Assembly: GCA_001768515.1 (NCBI GenBank)
Contig: MEOA01000001.1
Span: 310,001 to 374,000 of the forward strand
Source of the DNA: Bacteroidetes bacterium GWE2_42_24
Lineage (GTDB): Bacteria > Bacteroidota > Bacteroidia > Bacteroidales > TTA-H9
Direction: 5' to 3'
DNA: 64,000 bases
The position numbers and the translations under genes were made by a program. This document shows positions 1 through 9,207 of this stretch, piece by piece. Numbering within the stretch: position 1 is the stretch's first letter; every line of letters starts with the position of its first letter. The notes under the pieces were generated by a model. It saw nothing but the letters and a program-made list of their open reading frames with translations. It ran no database searches and had not been told where the DNA came from.

Positions 1-3000
1 AATTCCAGTCATGCCATCGAGCGAATGCACCAGACATTGCTGCCCTTTGCTGTTGTATACCTCCAACTGTCCTCCTGCCTGAGATATACAACCGTTACAC
101 CTGATGAGTAAAATGCCCGATAAGTGTTCCGGAATAATTAAAAATCGTGAAAAATCATTTGTATAACAGTCGGACAGGCTGATCACCACCGAGTCTGCGG
201 CATTACACCCGAATTCATTTTCAACTGAAACAGAAACAGTGATAGCATCATTCAACAACTGGTTGTACCATATCATTGCCTTTGGAGACTCATCACCTGT
301 ATTCCATAAATAGGATGAGAATTCTTCACCCGGGTCTAAAAGGATACTTGCACCCCTGCAGATGGAGGTATCGGAGCCCAGACAAGGCCGGGGAAGAGGA
401 AAGGCTGTGATCGCTATCGATGCTGTATCTGATAAGCCGCAGGTATTCTCCATTACGGCAGATATAATGGCAGACTCTTCTGGAGCTGCAACAGATGTAT
501 TGAAACCCTGCGCTACAGGATACATTTCGTTAGTGGTGTACCAGTTGATATGGTGGAAGGGCAGGGGAGAAGCCTTAAGCGTAATTAAATTAGTTTCATT
601 CGGGCAATACGCCACCGGATCCACACTTATCAGCGCTTTCATGGGAGGCCGCTGAATGTATAAAGCCATCGTATCACAAACCAGAGACAGATTACCTATC
701 GTTTTGCAATAAAGGGAAACCCTTCCGATGGCAATATCGGCCACTCCGGGCTCATATAAGACACTTAATCCCTGTGAATGAGAAAAGGCACCATCCCCCA
801 ATGTGAACCAGCGTAAACGGTTAAAATAACCACCAAGAGCTTCCAGAATAATAGCAGAATCAGAATTGCACATGACTGTATCGTTCAGTGAAAGCCATGC
901 TCTTGCCATCCCTGGAAGCAGAATATCATCAAGCCAGGCACAATCACGCCACAAACCATTAAATATATCTTTGCTGTATATCCAGGTGAAGGTCCGGTAA
1001 CCGCTGTCGACAGGAAAAGCAACCTGTTGCCATTCGGTCCGTCCTGACCAGGAGCCCATATCAGTATTACCAATCCTGAATGTCAGCTCGTCATATTGCT
1101 GTTCGCTCTCAGTCTTAATCCAAAAACTTACGGTATCGGGCTTAGCTACAAAATAACTCAACGATAAGACCGATCGGCCATTATCAGGTGGACTGGCTGA
1201 ACGCAGGCTGTACCTTCCGCTATGTGAAGTAATCGAATCAAGCGACCAGGGTTGGTCAGTTGTAATGCTCCATGGCAATCCAGTTGTGGTAGCTGATTCC
1301 CAGTCTTCCATAAGAGCCGATGTTGTTTGAATATTCGCAAGTTGCCTGGCAAAAGGTTGGCCGGTCATTGAAACCAAGATCCTCACATGCTGGCCGGTCA
1401 CAACATCAGCAGGCCATTGGCAAGTGGTTACAAGCACTACAGAATCGCCAGGATTAATCTGACCGACAGAGAGTGATTCAGACAAAAAATGTACCCCTGT
1501 ATGCTCAGCTGAGAAAACAGCCTCACCGGATGGAAAGGGAATTGATCCCTGATTAATGACGGTGAACCACAATTGAAATGTTTCGCCAGGGTCGGGGGTT
1601 CCATTGGTGAAAATTGATTCTTCCATCAGGGAAGCCTGAACCAATAGTAAATCGGGAGCGGCGATCCTCAGATAAAGAGCCTGTAACTGAATGGTATCAT
1701 CAGCAAGAAGAGATAGCATGCAGGCAGCAACGGCATCCTCCGGCGCTTCGGCTAAAGTATAAAGGAGAGCAATACTGTCGACCTCAAGGGAATCTCCGGG
1801 TTGAATGAGCCCTGAAATATTTACGCTTTCAACAGGGGTTAGAAAGGGAGAGTCGGTTGTTAGCCTAACTGCACAGTTGCCGATGGGAACCTGTCCGGTA
1901 TTAACCAAAACAACACTCAACACGGAGGTATCTGCGGCATGAAGTTTTCCTGATCCAAAAGAACCTTTCTGTTCTTCGAGCCACCATCTCCTGATGGTAA
2001 CATCGGTAATCCTTCCAGGTGGAACAGCCCTGAAAGGAGAGCACCAACTCGCTGCTATCCCGTCACGGTTATCGGTCCAAACGGGGCATACGTAATCACC
2101 CAGCGAAGTAATTCCGATATAATCACCAAAATAGGAGGCAGCCATTCCAACGATTGGTTGAGGTGTAAAGGCGACATCACTGACCGGAAATTCCATCCAT
2201 GAGGCACCTCCATCGAACGAGGCAGCCACCCATGTTTCGCAAGATAGTGTATCAGTGTTACGGTCGTCGTAGTAAACAACATATTGGTTCCCGGTAGCTT
2301 CATCGCAGCAAATCCATGGAAAGTAGGATGTATGCGGTGCCGGGGCATTATTCTGACTGATCTGCAGGGGAGTTGTCCATGTTTCCCCTCCGTCTAATGA
2401 TCTCATCGACCATATATCAGAGTTGGAACCTATGTTCTCGCCTGGTATTCCTTTGTTACTCCACACAACAGTCATTGTTCCATTATAGGGACCGTCGGAA
2501 CAATCAACCGCAAGAACGGGAAAAGCATTTAACCGCATTTGTTTTGGAGATAGCGTGTAACGGTTCCCTCTGATAACCGGTCCAATCCGTTTGGCAGATT
2601 CAAAGGTTACACCGCCATCTGTTGAACGCGCAAAAGCAATTCCCGACTCGTCTCCAGGCCAGTTATCATAAATTGACCATACAGCATATATATTTCCTTC
2701 CGGGCCTGTTCGCAGGTTTACGCCATGGTTTAGAAAGATGCCGGATAAGGCTGTACTGATCTTTGCGGGTTCAGACCAGGAAAGGCCGTGATCGGCCGAA
2801 TAACTGATAAATACATGACCATCATCGGATCCCTGACCAAAATAACTCCATGCCACATAAACCCTTCCGGCAAAAGGACTCGACGGGCATCGGTCGACAC
2901 ATAAATGATTCTTGTCGAAGATGTCGCTCGAATAAACTGGAGAAGCCACTTGAACAGCATGCCAGGTATGCCCGCGGTCATCACTCCATGCCACCGACTG

Positions 3001-3480
3001 TCCTCTGTTTTTTGCGATACGCCCCGAGAACATACGACCCTCTAAATCGCAATCTACCGCCGGGTCTCCATTATTGTCTCCTCCTGCACCTTCTGTTTTC
3101 CCTTTCCAGGATCCACCACCGTCATTGGAAACAAAGGCATCGGAACCAAAAAGCCAGGTAACAGGTTGGTCACTCGAATTATTACTACTCAGGAATTGAT
3201 TACGTTCACCTGGCAAGACAGTAATCGAGTTTTCAGACTGGGTGCTCTTCTTGTCACCCAGACGGATATCAGGAGAAAGTTGTCCCCATGGGGTTTCAAT
3301 ATTCTGACGTAATGTGGCTTTTGCTTCGGGAAGGGGAAGATTATAAGGTACCTTGCCCTCAGCTGCCAGACGCATCCAGTAACGCATCTGGTCAATTCGG
3401 GTATCAACTCCGGATGATTGGGTAAATACACAAAAAGGGAGCATAAAAAGAAACAATGACAATAGGAAATTGGTGCGCAT
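1..3480 (-). CDS. Secreted BNR/sialidase-like T9SS cargo, 3' end cut by window edge
   Basis: An open minus-strand frame of 1160 codons runs from ATG at 3480 to the window edge; I read it by eye and saw no stop. It begins with a signal peptide (MRTNFLLSLFLF..FCVFTQ). Six Asp-box-like motifs (S-x-D-x-G-x-T/S-W type) lie near residues 117, 165, 227, 284, 361 and 421, which indicates a sialidase/BNR beta-propeller. After them come repeated Ig-like segments, a MAM/jelly-roll-like stretch near residues 723-853, and an Ig-like domain with the phrase GSDTSICRG near 1037. The last visible residues (VYNSKGQQCLVHSLDG) resemble the middle of a T9SS type A sorting domain, so only about 30 residues should be missing. 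Enzymatic sialidase activity is not shown: no arginine triad was identified, so a non-catalytic surface protein is equally possible. It lies directly downstream of the PPAD-like gene on the same strand. Confidence 0.85.
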   Translation of the reverse strand, partial: MRTNFLLSLFLFMLPFCVFTQSSGVDTRIDQMRYWMRLAAEGKVPYNLPLPEAKATLRQNIETPWGQLSPDIRLGDKKSTQSENSITVLPGERNQFLSSNNSSDQPVTWLFGSDAFVSNDGGGSWKGKTEGAGGDNNGDPAVDCDLEGRMFSGRIAKNRGQSVAWSDDRGHTWHAVQVASPVYSSDIFDKNHLCVDRCPSSPFAGRVYVAWSYFGQGSDDGHVFISYSADHGLSWSEPAKISTALSGIFLNHGVNLRTGPEGNIYAVWSIYDNWPGDESGIAFARSTDGGVTFESAKRIGPVIRGNRYTLSPKQMRLNAFPVLAVDCSDGPYNGTMTVVWSNKGIPGENIGSNSDIWSMRSLDGGETWTTPLQISQNNAPAPHTSYFPWICCDEATGNQYVVYYDDRNTDTLSCETWVAASFDGGASWMEFPVSDVAFTPQPIVGMAASYFGDYIGITSLGDYVCPVWTDNRDGIAASWCSPFRAVPPGRITDVTIRRWWLEEQKGSFGSGKLHAADTSVLSVVLVNTGQVPIGNCAVRLTTDSPFLTPVESVNISGLIQPGDSLEVDSIALLYTLAEAPEDAVAACMLSLLADDTIQLQALYLRIAAPDLLLVQASLMEESIFTNGTPDPGETFQLWFTVINQGSIPFPSGEAVFSAEHTGVHFLSESLSVGQINPGDSVVLVTTCQWPADVVTGQHVRILVSMTGQPFARQLANIQTTSALMEDWESATTTGLPWSITTDQPWSLDSITSHSGRYSLRSASPPDNGRSVLSLSYFVAKPDTVSFWIKTESEQQYDELTFRIGNTDMGSWSGRTEWQQVAFPVDSGYRTFTWIYSKDIFNGLWRDCAWLDDILLPGMARAWLSLNDTVMCNSDSAIILEALGGYFNRLRWFTLGDGAFSHSQGLSVLYEPGVADIAIGRVSLYCKTIGNLSLVCDTMALYIQRPPMKALISVDPVAYCPNETNLITLKASPLPFHHINWYTTNEMYPVAQGFNTSVAAPEESAIISAVMENTCGLSDTASIAITAFPLPRPCLGSDTSICRGASILLDPGEEFSSYLWNTGDESPKAMIWYNQLLNDAITVSVSVENEFGCNAADSVVISLSDCYTNDFSRFLIIPEHLSGILLIRCNGCISQAGGQLEVYNSKGQQCLVHSLDGMTGI

Positions 3481-3504
3481 AAAAAAGGCCGGATTTTTCC
3501 GGCC
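3481..3504 (-). terminator. Rho-independent terminator after the PPAD-like gene, abutting the next ATG
   Basis: On the minus strand a perfect 7-bp stem (GGCCGGA / TCCGGCC, plus positions 3487-3493 and 3498-3504) with a 4-nt loop is followed by six T. The next base starts the ATG of the downstream gene at 3480. Its place 35 bases after the deiminase stop fits a terminator; an attenuator for the downstream gene is the alternative. Confidence 0.75.
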
Positions 3505-3538
3505 TAAAGTTATTCATTTTTAGTCTGCTGAGACAATG

Positions 3539-5569
3539 CTAATCCAATTTAACGAGTCGCCTGTAAACAACCTGATCACCAGATCTGATGTTCATCAGGT
3601 AGATACCGGCTCGTAGCGACAGAATCTCGCGTGAGTTCAAGTTAATCTGATTAATTCCTTCATGAAGTTCAACTGTTGAAGAAAAGACAGGTTGACCTCC
3701 TGTAGTGAAAACTGATATTGCAGCCTGTTCGGCAAAGTCTGATTCAACTGTTAATCTGATATAGTTGGTAAACGGGTTGGGTGATATCCAAAGTTTCAGC
3801 CCGTCAGCCTGCAATTGATTAATACCGGCAGGGTCGCCAACAGCAAAAGTGATGGCAATTGAATCGGCTGGCTTGTCGGGATCATTTGAAGCCACATACA
3901 AATAGGTATGATAAACACCATTTACCAGACCGGCTGAATTAAATATTATATCAACCAGGCCGGTATTGCCTGCCCCGATGGTACCCTGAGGATCCGGAAT
4001 ATTCATCCAGGTACAACCCTCGTCGGCTGACAGGGTATAAGATAGGGTAGCACTGCCAGTATTAGTCATCGAAATTTTTGAAGTCGTTGCATTGCCGGGA
4101 TAGGCAAACGTATCAATTGATACAGTGTTTATCAGGATGTGCGGATGAATGGCCGGACCGACAGTAAAGCGATGTGGGTCGGGAGCACCAATGTAAGGGT
4201 GATTCTCTGATCTGCCAGATGAGTCGGCTGCATGTATATAGTAATCTATCACTGATCCTTCTGCCTGACGTGGAATTACACCAAGCCATTGATGCTTTTG
4301 CTGCCAGATCAGTCCAGTTTGCTGCCAGTTACCATTGTTTACCCTGTACCTGACAAAAAGTGAATCGGCATAAAACCCTGAATCGCTAAGTGCTACAATA
4401 TCCGCGGGCAATTGATAATCTTCATCTGAAGGTCTGGAGGTCAAAATGGGATTATGTCTGATGAGCAGCATACCACGATCGGCCATTTCATGGGTACGAC
4501 AGTGAAGGGCATCGGTACTCTCCCAGGGAGCAGAGCCAAGCTGCAGGTATGTAAGCACCTCATAACCGGGCATGGCAGCTTCGTAGGCCTCCTTTGCCGG
4601 TTGATCGTTTGCTGTTCCTTTGATTGGCAGGTACACCGTTTTGTTTAAAATCAACGAATTAGTGTAGGGTTCATCGTTAGGTGTATTCACCCTGAAAACC
4701 TGATAGGGTGTGCCGTACGATGAGGTAGTTGATGTCCAGAAAGCAGCAGCTTCTTCGAGGGAACTGTACTGGGGATGACTTGTAGGCACCGACCTGACAA
4801 GAATTTTATCGACATCGAGGAACTTAGCCCAGCAATCTATATGATCTATATAGGTATTATTAGGGTCAGGTCTTACTAAATACTGCTCGATTCCAAGATA
4901 GTCATGCATCCGTTGAGCAATAGTTGCAGTAGATGTACCCTGATTTTCTTCATAAACAAGCTCGGTCGATGATGCCTGACCCATTCCATTGCTCATGTAG
5001 TTTCCTCCTGTGTGGGTAACATCCATTCCATACCACTCAATTCCCTGATATCCCGCCACCAATTTGGCTATCTCATCATCATTGGGTCTTGGACGGTTAT
5101 ATGGAAAATCAACAATACCAACTTCATAGGAGGAGTCGATAACATACCATGGGCCATAATCGCGGGTCCAGTAACTATCGGAATTGGCCAGTAAATAATC
5201 GCAATTGGCAACATTAACACCATTGGCGCTATACTGACCGGCTACAGTAGATTGCTGGGAGCTGTTCTTAACGATGGTTGTAACTCGTGTCCTGAAAGAT
5301 AAATCTTTAATCAACGACATAGGTATTCCGAAAGGATATCGCACCAGCACCCCTTCAGCAGGCATAAATTCAGCTACACTAATGACAGGCCATACAGGAG
5401 GAGCGGTAGGTACAAAACCCTTTCCTATTTCATTCTTACGAAGAAGCTCATCAGGCGTCATCCAGTGAGTTAAGGAACTCTGCATGATCTTTTCCTCCTG
5501 TCCGAAAACAACAATCTGACTGAAGATAAGTATTGAAGATAAAAACAAAAAATGCACTAATTTTTTCAT
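3539..5569 (-). CDS. Secreted Porphyromonas-type peptidylarginine deiminase (PPAD-like)
   Basis: A 676-residue protein that should convert peptidyl-arginine to citrulline and ammonia outside the cell. It has a signal peptide (residues 1-23), a catalytic domain to about 370, an Ig-like module to about 470, a further beta domain and a C-terminal T9SS sorting domain (from ISPNPF to VVYRRLVKLD). Residues that match the known PPAD set are all present: Asp137 (SYWTRDYGP), Arg159 and Arg161 (YNRPRPNDDE), His243 and Asp245 (YIDHIDCW) and Cys357 (DALHCRTHE). In PPAD of P. gingivalis the two arginines hold the substrate carboxylate and give specificity for C-terminal arginine. Similarity to PPAD continues through the Ig-like region (YYIHAADSSGR, YIGAPDPHRF). 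Agmatine deiminases of the same superfamily lack the signal peptide and the C-terminal domains. The promoter is probably the minus-strand TACTTTTG at 5640-5647. Confidence 0.9.
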   Translation of the reverse strand: MKKLVHFLFLSSILIFSQIVVFGQEEKIMQSSLTHWMTPDELLRKNEIGKGFVPTAPPVWPVISVAEFMPAEGVLVRYPFGIPMSLIKDLSFRTRVTTIVKNSSQQSTVAGQYSANGVNVANCDYLLANSDSYWTRDYGPWYVIDSSYEVGIVDFPYNRPRPNDDEIAKLVAGYQGIEWYGMDVTHTGGNYMSNGMGQASSTELVYEENQGTSTATIAQRMHDYLGIEQYLVRPDPNNTYIDHIDCWAKFLDVDKILVRSVPTSHPQYSSLEEAAAFWTSTTSSYGTPYQVFRVNTPNDEPYTNSLILNKTVYLPIKGTANDQPAKEAYEAAMPGYEVLTYLQLGSAPWESTDALHCRTHEMADRGMLLIRHNPILTSRPSDEDYQLPADIVALSDSGFYADSLFVRYRVNNGNWQQTGLIWQQKHQWLGVIPRQAEGSVIDYYIHAADSSGRSENHPYIGAPDPHRFTVGPAIHPHILINTVSIDTFAYPGNATTSKISMTNTGSATLSYTLSADEGCTWMNIPDPQGTIGAGNTGLVDIIFNSAGLVNGVYHTYLYVASNDPDKPADSIAITFAVGDPAGINQLQADGLKLWISPNPFTNYIRLTVESDFAEQAAISVFTTGGQPVFSSTVELHEGINQINLNSREILSLRAGIYLMNIRSGDQVVYRRLVKLD

Positions 5570-5639
5570 AAACAGACAATTAGGTGATTATAAACGCTTA
5601 AAGACTTCCTCCCAGGAGAATCTGGTTTCAGCATGATCG

Positions 5640-5647
5640 CAAAAGTA
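5640..5647 (-). promoter_or_regulatory. Bacteroidota -7 element for the PPAD-like gene
   Basis: CAAAAGTA on the plus strand reads TACTTTTG on the minus strand and matches TAnnTTTG. It lies about 70 bases upstream of the ATG at 5569. No convincing -33 TTTG was seen. Confidence 0.5.
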
Positions 5648-5734
5648 GAAAATATCTATAAAGAAATCAGCGTTATAAAACTGTGAAATCGAATTGCGTT
5701 GGTCTGATTTTCCCTCAAGGGCTTAAAAAAGACT

Positions 5735-5742
5735 TAGCTTTG
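5735..5742 (+). promoter_or_regulatory. Bacteroidota -7 element for the PAS protein
   Basis: TAGCTTTG matches TAnnTTTG. The first ATG follows only 4 bases later at 5747, so the transcript would be leaderless or translation starts at a later ATG (5753 or 5765). Confidence 0.55.
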
Positions 5743-5746
5743 CAGA

Positions 5747-6109
5747 ATGAAAATGCCAGAGAAGATGAATAATAATAACGGGATATGGTCAATGAACAGC
5801 ATTGCTGCCATTACTGTGTGCAACGAAAAGGCTGAGATTATATACATGAACCAAAAGGCCCAAAGTGTCTTTGCAAAATATGGTGACGACCTGAAGGGGC
5901 AAAGCCTGTTTGATTGTCACAATGCACATTCCGCCTCAATTATCAGAAAATTACTCACTGAAGGTGGAAGCAATGTCTACACTATCGAAAAAAATGGGAT
6001 CAGGAAACTCATCCATCAATCAGCATGGTACACTGAAACAGGCTGTATTGGCGGATTAACGGAAATATCAATGGAAATTCCTTTCGATATGCCCCATTTC
6101 ATACGGTAA
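5747..6109 (+). CDS. Small single PAS-domain protein
   Basis: A 120-residue cytoplasmic protein that is essentially one PAS fold (about residues 15-110). The visible signature is I-T-V-x-N-E-K-A-E-I-I-Y-M-N followed by GDDLKGQSLFDCH. There is no kinase, HTH or GGDEF output domain, so it would act through partners or as a free sensor or cofactor-binding module; the ligand cannot be read from sequence. The start is uncertain because the likely promoter sits only 4 bases upstream of 5747. ATG at 5765 (MNNNNGIW) is an equally good start that leaves the domain intact. It is followed 54 bases later by the lytic transglycosylase gene but has its own promoter. Confidence 0.7.
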   Translation: MKMPEKMNNNNGIWSMNSIAAITVCNEKAEIIYMNQKAQSVFAKYGDDLKGQSLFDCHNAHSASIIRKLLTEGGSNVYTIEKNGIRKLIHQSAWYTETGCIGGLTEISMEIPFDMPHFIR

Positions 6110-6163
6110 TTCAAAGTATTCTTCTGAAAACGATTATGTTAATAACAAAACTGAAAAAATAAG

Positions 6164-7999
6164 ATGTCAGGCTATCTACATAAAAAACTTCAACAGTCAG
6201 CTCTCTTCCTCTCTATAGGCACCGTAATTTTATTTCCAAATAAAGGCATTGCACAGGAGGTCATACAACTGGGACCCGATACACTGGGAATTGACGACAC
6301 AACTGCATTCAAACCTGTTACACAAAGTGTACTTTATCAAAACCTGAACCCTGATATGCCCATCGTGCGCGCACTTGACAGTTTGGCGAACATGAAATTC
6401 TTTCAGGACTATTATCTCTCACCCAATGAACAAATCTCTAATATATATCAATTCCCGTTCGATGAGGTACCCAATTACCCTGATTCAGTAGTAGCGGCTC
6501 GAATTGCCGAGTTGGACAGAAACACGCCTTTTGATTTGGTGTACAATCAACATGTGAAGGATTTTATCGATCTCTACGCTGTCAGAAAACGAGCCCTGAC
6601 AAGTCGTACACTTGGTCTTGCTGCAATCTATTTTCCAATGTTTGAAGAAATGCTCGATAAATACAATATGCCATTGGAATTGAAATACCTGGCTGTCGTA
6701 GAATCAGCATTAAACCCAACCGCGGTCTCAAGAGCCGGTGCAAGAGGGTTATGGCAGTTTATGTATAATACCGGCAAGATGTACGGGTTGAAATCGACAT
6801 CATTGGTCGACGACCGAAGTGATCCATACAAGGCCACCGACGCTGCCTGCCGTCATCTGCGCGACCTGTACGACATTTATGGTGACTGGTCGCTGGCGTT
6901 GGCTGCCTACAATTCCGGAGCAGGTAATGTTAACAAGGCTATCAGACGTTCTGGCGGTGTTAAAAACTACTGGGCTGTCTGGCCTTACCTTCCCAGAGAA
7001 ACAAGAGGTTATGTCCCAGCCTTCATTGCTGTAACGTATGTAATGAATTATGCTACCGAGCATAATCTATATCCTCTCAACCCCGGGATCCTTTTTGGAG
7101 GTATCGATACCATCCTCGTCAAAGATGCACTTTCGTTTAACCAAATAAGCGAGTTTCTGAACATTCCCTTAGACCAGGTAAAATTTTTAAACCCTGCCTA
7201 CAAAGAGGGAATTATTCCGGCAACCCCCGATAAAAACTATGTCGTTAGACTTCCAAAAGACAAGGTCCCCGATTTTATCAACAACGAGAAGGCATTGTAT
7301 CAATTTATGACCAAGCAGGGTCTTGAACGTGAAAAAATGCTTGCAACCATTAAATCGGCAACAGAACGTACCGTCCACATTGTAAAGAAAGGCGAAACGC
7401 TGGGAAAAATTGCCAATAAATACCATTGCAAAGTCAACGATATTAAGAAATGGAACGGCCTGAAGAAAAATTATTTGAAACGAGGTCAACGAATTGTAAT
7501 CTATCCGGCTGAAACCACCGAAAAGAAACAGGTGGTCACCAAAACTGATACATCGCCTAAGACGCCACAAACTAAAAGCGATACTTCTATCGCAGTTGCA
7601 GATAAAGATCAGATCAAACCCGACACCAATGCCCACATCAAATTCACTGAAGAAAAGATAAAGTCGGAAGATATCGTCCACGTTGTGAAGAAAGGAGAAA
7701 ATCTAGGCCTGATTGCCAGGAACCAGAACATGACTGTCAAAGAATTGATGGCTATAAACAACCTTAAAAAATCGACGCTAAGGATCGGTCAGAGACTCGT
7801 TATAAAAGCTGCTGCTAAACCTCTGCGGAAAGAGAACCAAAAGTTCGAGTATTACACTGTAAAATCAGGTGATACCCTTTTTAAAATCGCTCAGTCAATC
7901 GCTAAAATGACGGTCGACGAATTGAAAAAAATCAATAGCATCACTAGTGATAATGCGTTAAAAGCCGGTCAGAAAATTATCGTTGCCATTATACAATAA
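6164..7999 (+). CDS. MltD-like lytic transglycosylase with three LysM domains
   Basis: A 611-residue exported peptidoglycan lyase that cleaves the MurNAc-GlcNAc bond to form 1,6-anhydro products. It has a signal peptide (to about residue 30, ..KGIAQ). The SLT domain spans about 150-300, with catalytic Glu180 in the motif [10 protein letters not shown] followed by GARGLWQFM and [13 protein letters not shown]. Three LysM peptidoglycan-binding repeats follow ([39 protein letters not shown]), roughly at 403-448, 505-550 and 562-609, joined by a Lys/Thr-rich linker. This domain order matches MltD. The next gene, a DUF4837 lipoprotein, starts 14 bases after the stop, so the two are probably one transcript concerned with the envelope. 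Confidence 0.92.
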   Translation: MSGYLHKKLQQSALFLSIGTVILFPNKGIAQEVIQLGPDTLGIDDTTAFKPVTQSVLYQNLNPDMPIVRALDSLANMKFFQDYYLSPNEQISNIYQFPFDEVPNYPDSVVAARIAELDRNTPFDLVYNQHVKDFIDLYAVRKRALTSRTLGLAAIYFPMFEEMLDKYNMPLELKYLAVVESALNPTAVSRAGARGLWQFMYNTGKMYGLKSTSLVDDRSDPYKATDAACRHLRDLYDIYGDWSLALAAYNSGAGNVNKAIRRSGGVKNYWAVWPYLPRETRGYVPAFIAVTYVMNYATEHNLYPLNPGILFGGIDTILVKDALSFNQISEFLNIPLDQVKFLNPAYKEGIIPATPDKNYVVRLPKDKVPDFINNEKALYQFMTKQGLEREKMLATIKSATERTVHIVKKGETLGKIANKYHCKVNDIKKWNGLKKNYLKRGQRIVIYPAETTEKKQVVTKTDTSPKTPQTKSDTSIAVADKDQIKPDTNAHIKFTEEKIKSEDIVHVVKKGENLGLIARNQNMTVKELMAINNLKKSTLRIGQRLVIKAAAKPLRKENQKFEYYTVKSGDTLFKIAQSIAKMTVDELKKINSITSDNALKAGQKIIVAIIQ

Positions 8000-8013
8000 A
8001 ATCCAAAATCAAA

Positions 8014-9039
8014 ATGAAGAAGAATCTTAGTTTACTGGCATGTCTACTAATTGTTCTATTTCTCAGTTCATGCGACAATATCGGTACTTCCGGTTCAAAA
8101 GCTACAGGAGGTACCTCAGAATTGCTGATTATAACCGATACCCCTGAACAATGGCAGGGCAGGGTAGGAGATTCATTGAAAGCCTTTTTCAACAGATATG
8201 TATATGCTCTGCCTCAACCCGAACCACAATATGACCTCTTACATGCCTCTATCAAAAAATTTGAAAACAACCCACTGTATATCTCCCACAGTACAATCCT
8301 AATTCTTCACTCGGATAAAACCGTGACTACCCCCACCATCGATGTAAAACGCAATCAATGGGCGTCCCCTCAGGTGATCATCACGCTGATTGCTTCTTCA
8401 GATTCAGCACTGCTGTCCGCCTTCAGCCAATATAAGGCCGCCATTGACGAGCTGTTCAAAAAAAACCAATTTGAGCGTGCACAAAACCTTTATAAAATAT
8501 CATCAGGTAAAGAAGCAGAAGCTTTGTTGAAATCAAAATTCAACATCGATATCCTAATCCCCGGTAGCTTCAGTATTGCTCTTAAATCCAATGACTTCTT
8601 ATGGCTAAGGCAGGCCGTTCACCGCAAAAAACAGGATACTGAATTGGGTCTTATCTTTTACCAGCTTCCCTATCGCGATACAGCACAGTTTGGACTTAGT
8701 CATATTATCCGGCAGCGCGATTCAATTGGCTTTAATTATATTAAAGGACCAACTGATGGATCCTACATGGCTTCCTCTGTAGATGTGATCCCTCCCATCC
8801 GCGAAGTGTCAGAAGATAAAGAAACAGGATACCGCGCAATCACACGAGGCTTGTGGATGATGAAAAAAGATTTCATGGGGGGACCATTTATTACTTATAC
8901 TTTATACAACAAGAAACAAAATAAAATTCTGACCGCTGAAGGTTATGCTTATAACCCTAACGGAGAAAAACGTAACTTCATGATTCAACTTGAGGCTATT
9001 CTGCAAAGCATCAGGTTTTCAGAAGAACCAAAAAAATAA
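8014..9039 (+). CDS. DUF4837 family lipoprotein
   Basis: A 341-residue protein with a lipoprotein signal peptide; the lipobox LSSC places the lipidated cysteine at residue 20. The rest resembles the Bacteroidota-specific DUF4837 family (start GTSELLIITDTPEQWQGRVGDSL, later SSVDVIPPIREVSEDKETGYRAITRGLW). The function of the family is unknown to me. It starts 14 bases after the LysM transglycosylase, which suggests co-transcription and perhaps a shared envelope role. Confidence 0.85.
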   Translation: MKKNLSLLACLLIVLFLSSCDNIGTSGSKATGGTSELLIITDTPEQWQGRVGDSLKAFFNRYVYALPQPEPQYDLLHASIKKFENNPLYISHSTILILHSDKTVTTPTIDVKRNQWASPQVIITLIASSDSALLSAFSQYKAAIDELFKKNQFERAQNLYKISSGKEAEALLKSKFNIDILIPGSFSIALKSNDFLWLRQAVHRKKQDTELGLIFYQLPYRDTAQFGLSHIIRQRDSIGFNYIKGPTDGSYMASSVDVIPPIREVSEDKETGYRAITRGLWMMKKDFMGGPFITYTLYNKKQNKILTAEGYAYNPNGEKRNFMIQLEAILQSIRFSEEPKK

Positions 9040-9207
9040 ATATCTTTTCATTAATGCTGTTGCGATGCATATCTATTAAATAATTTTACCTGACACATAA
9101 AGTATTTAAAAGCAATAGCCTCTTTCGCTAGATATACCTCTGGTACTATATTACCAAGGTGAAAGATCAATATTGCTATAAACCATTCATCTATATTGAT
9201 TTAAAAC

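Noticed and set aside
1-3480. A broken or frameshifted gene
   Set aside because: No complete ORF closes here, but a single minus-strand frame is open throughout; only the window edge cuts it.
3539-5569. Agmatine deiminase
   Set aside because: Signal peptide, the paired arginines, the Ig-like module and the T9SS domain point to a secreted peptidylarginine deiminase.
7187-7681. Minus-strand frame (164 codons) opposite the LysM protein
   Set aside because: Antisense to conserved LysM repeats; the hydrophobic, Phe-rich composition is a by-product of the Lys-rich sense strand.
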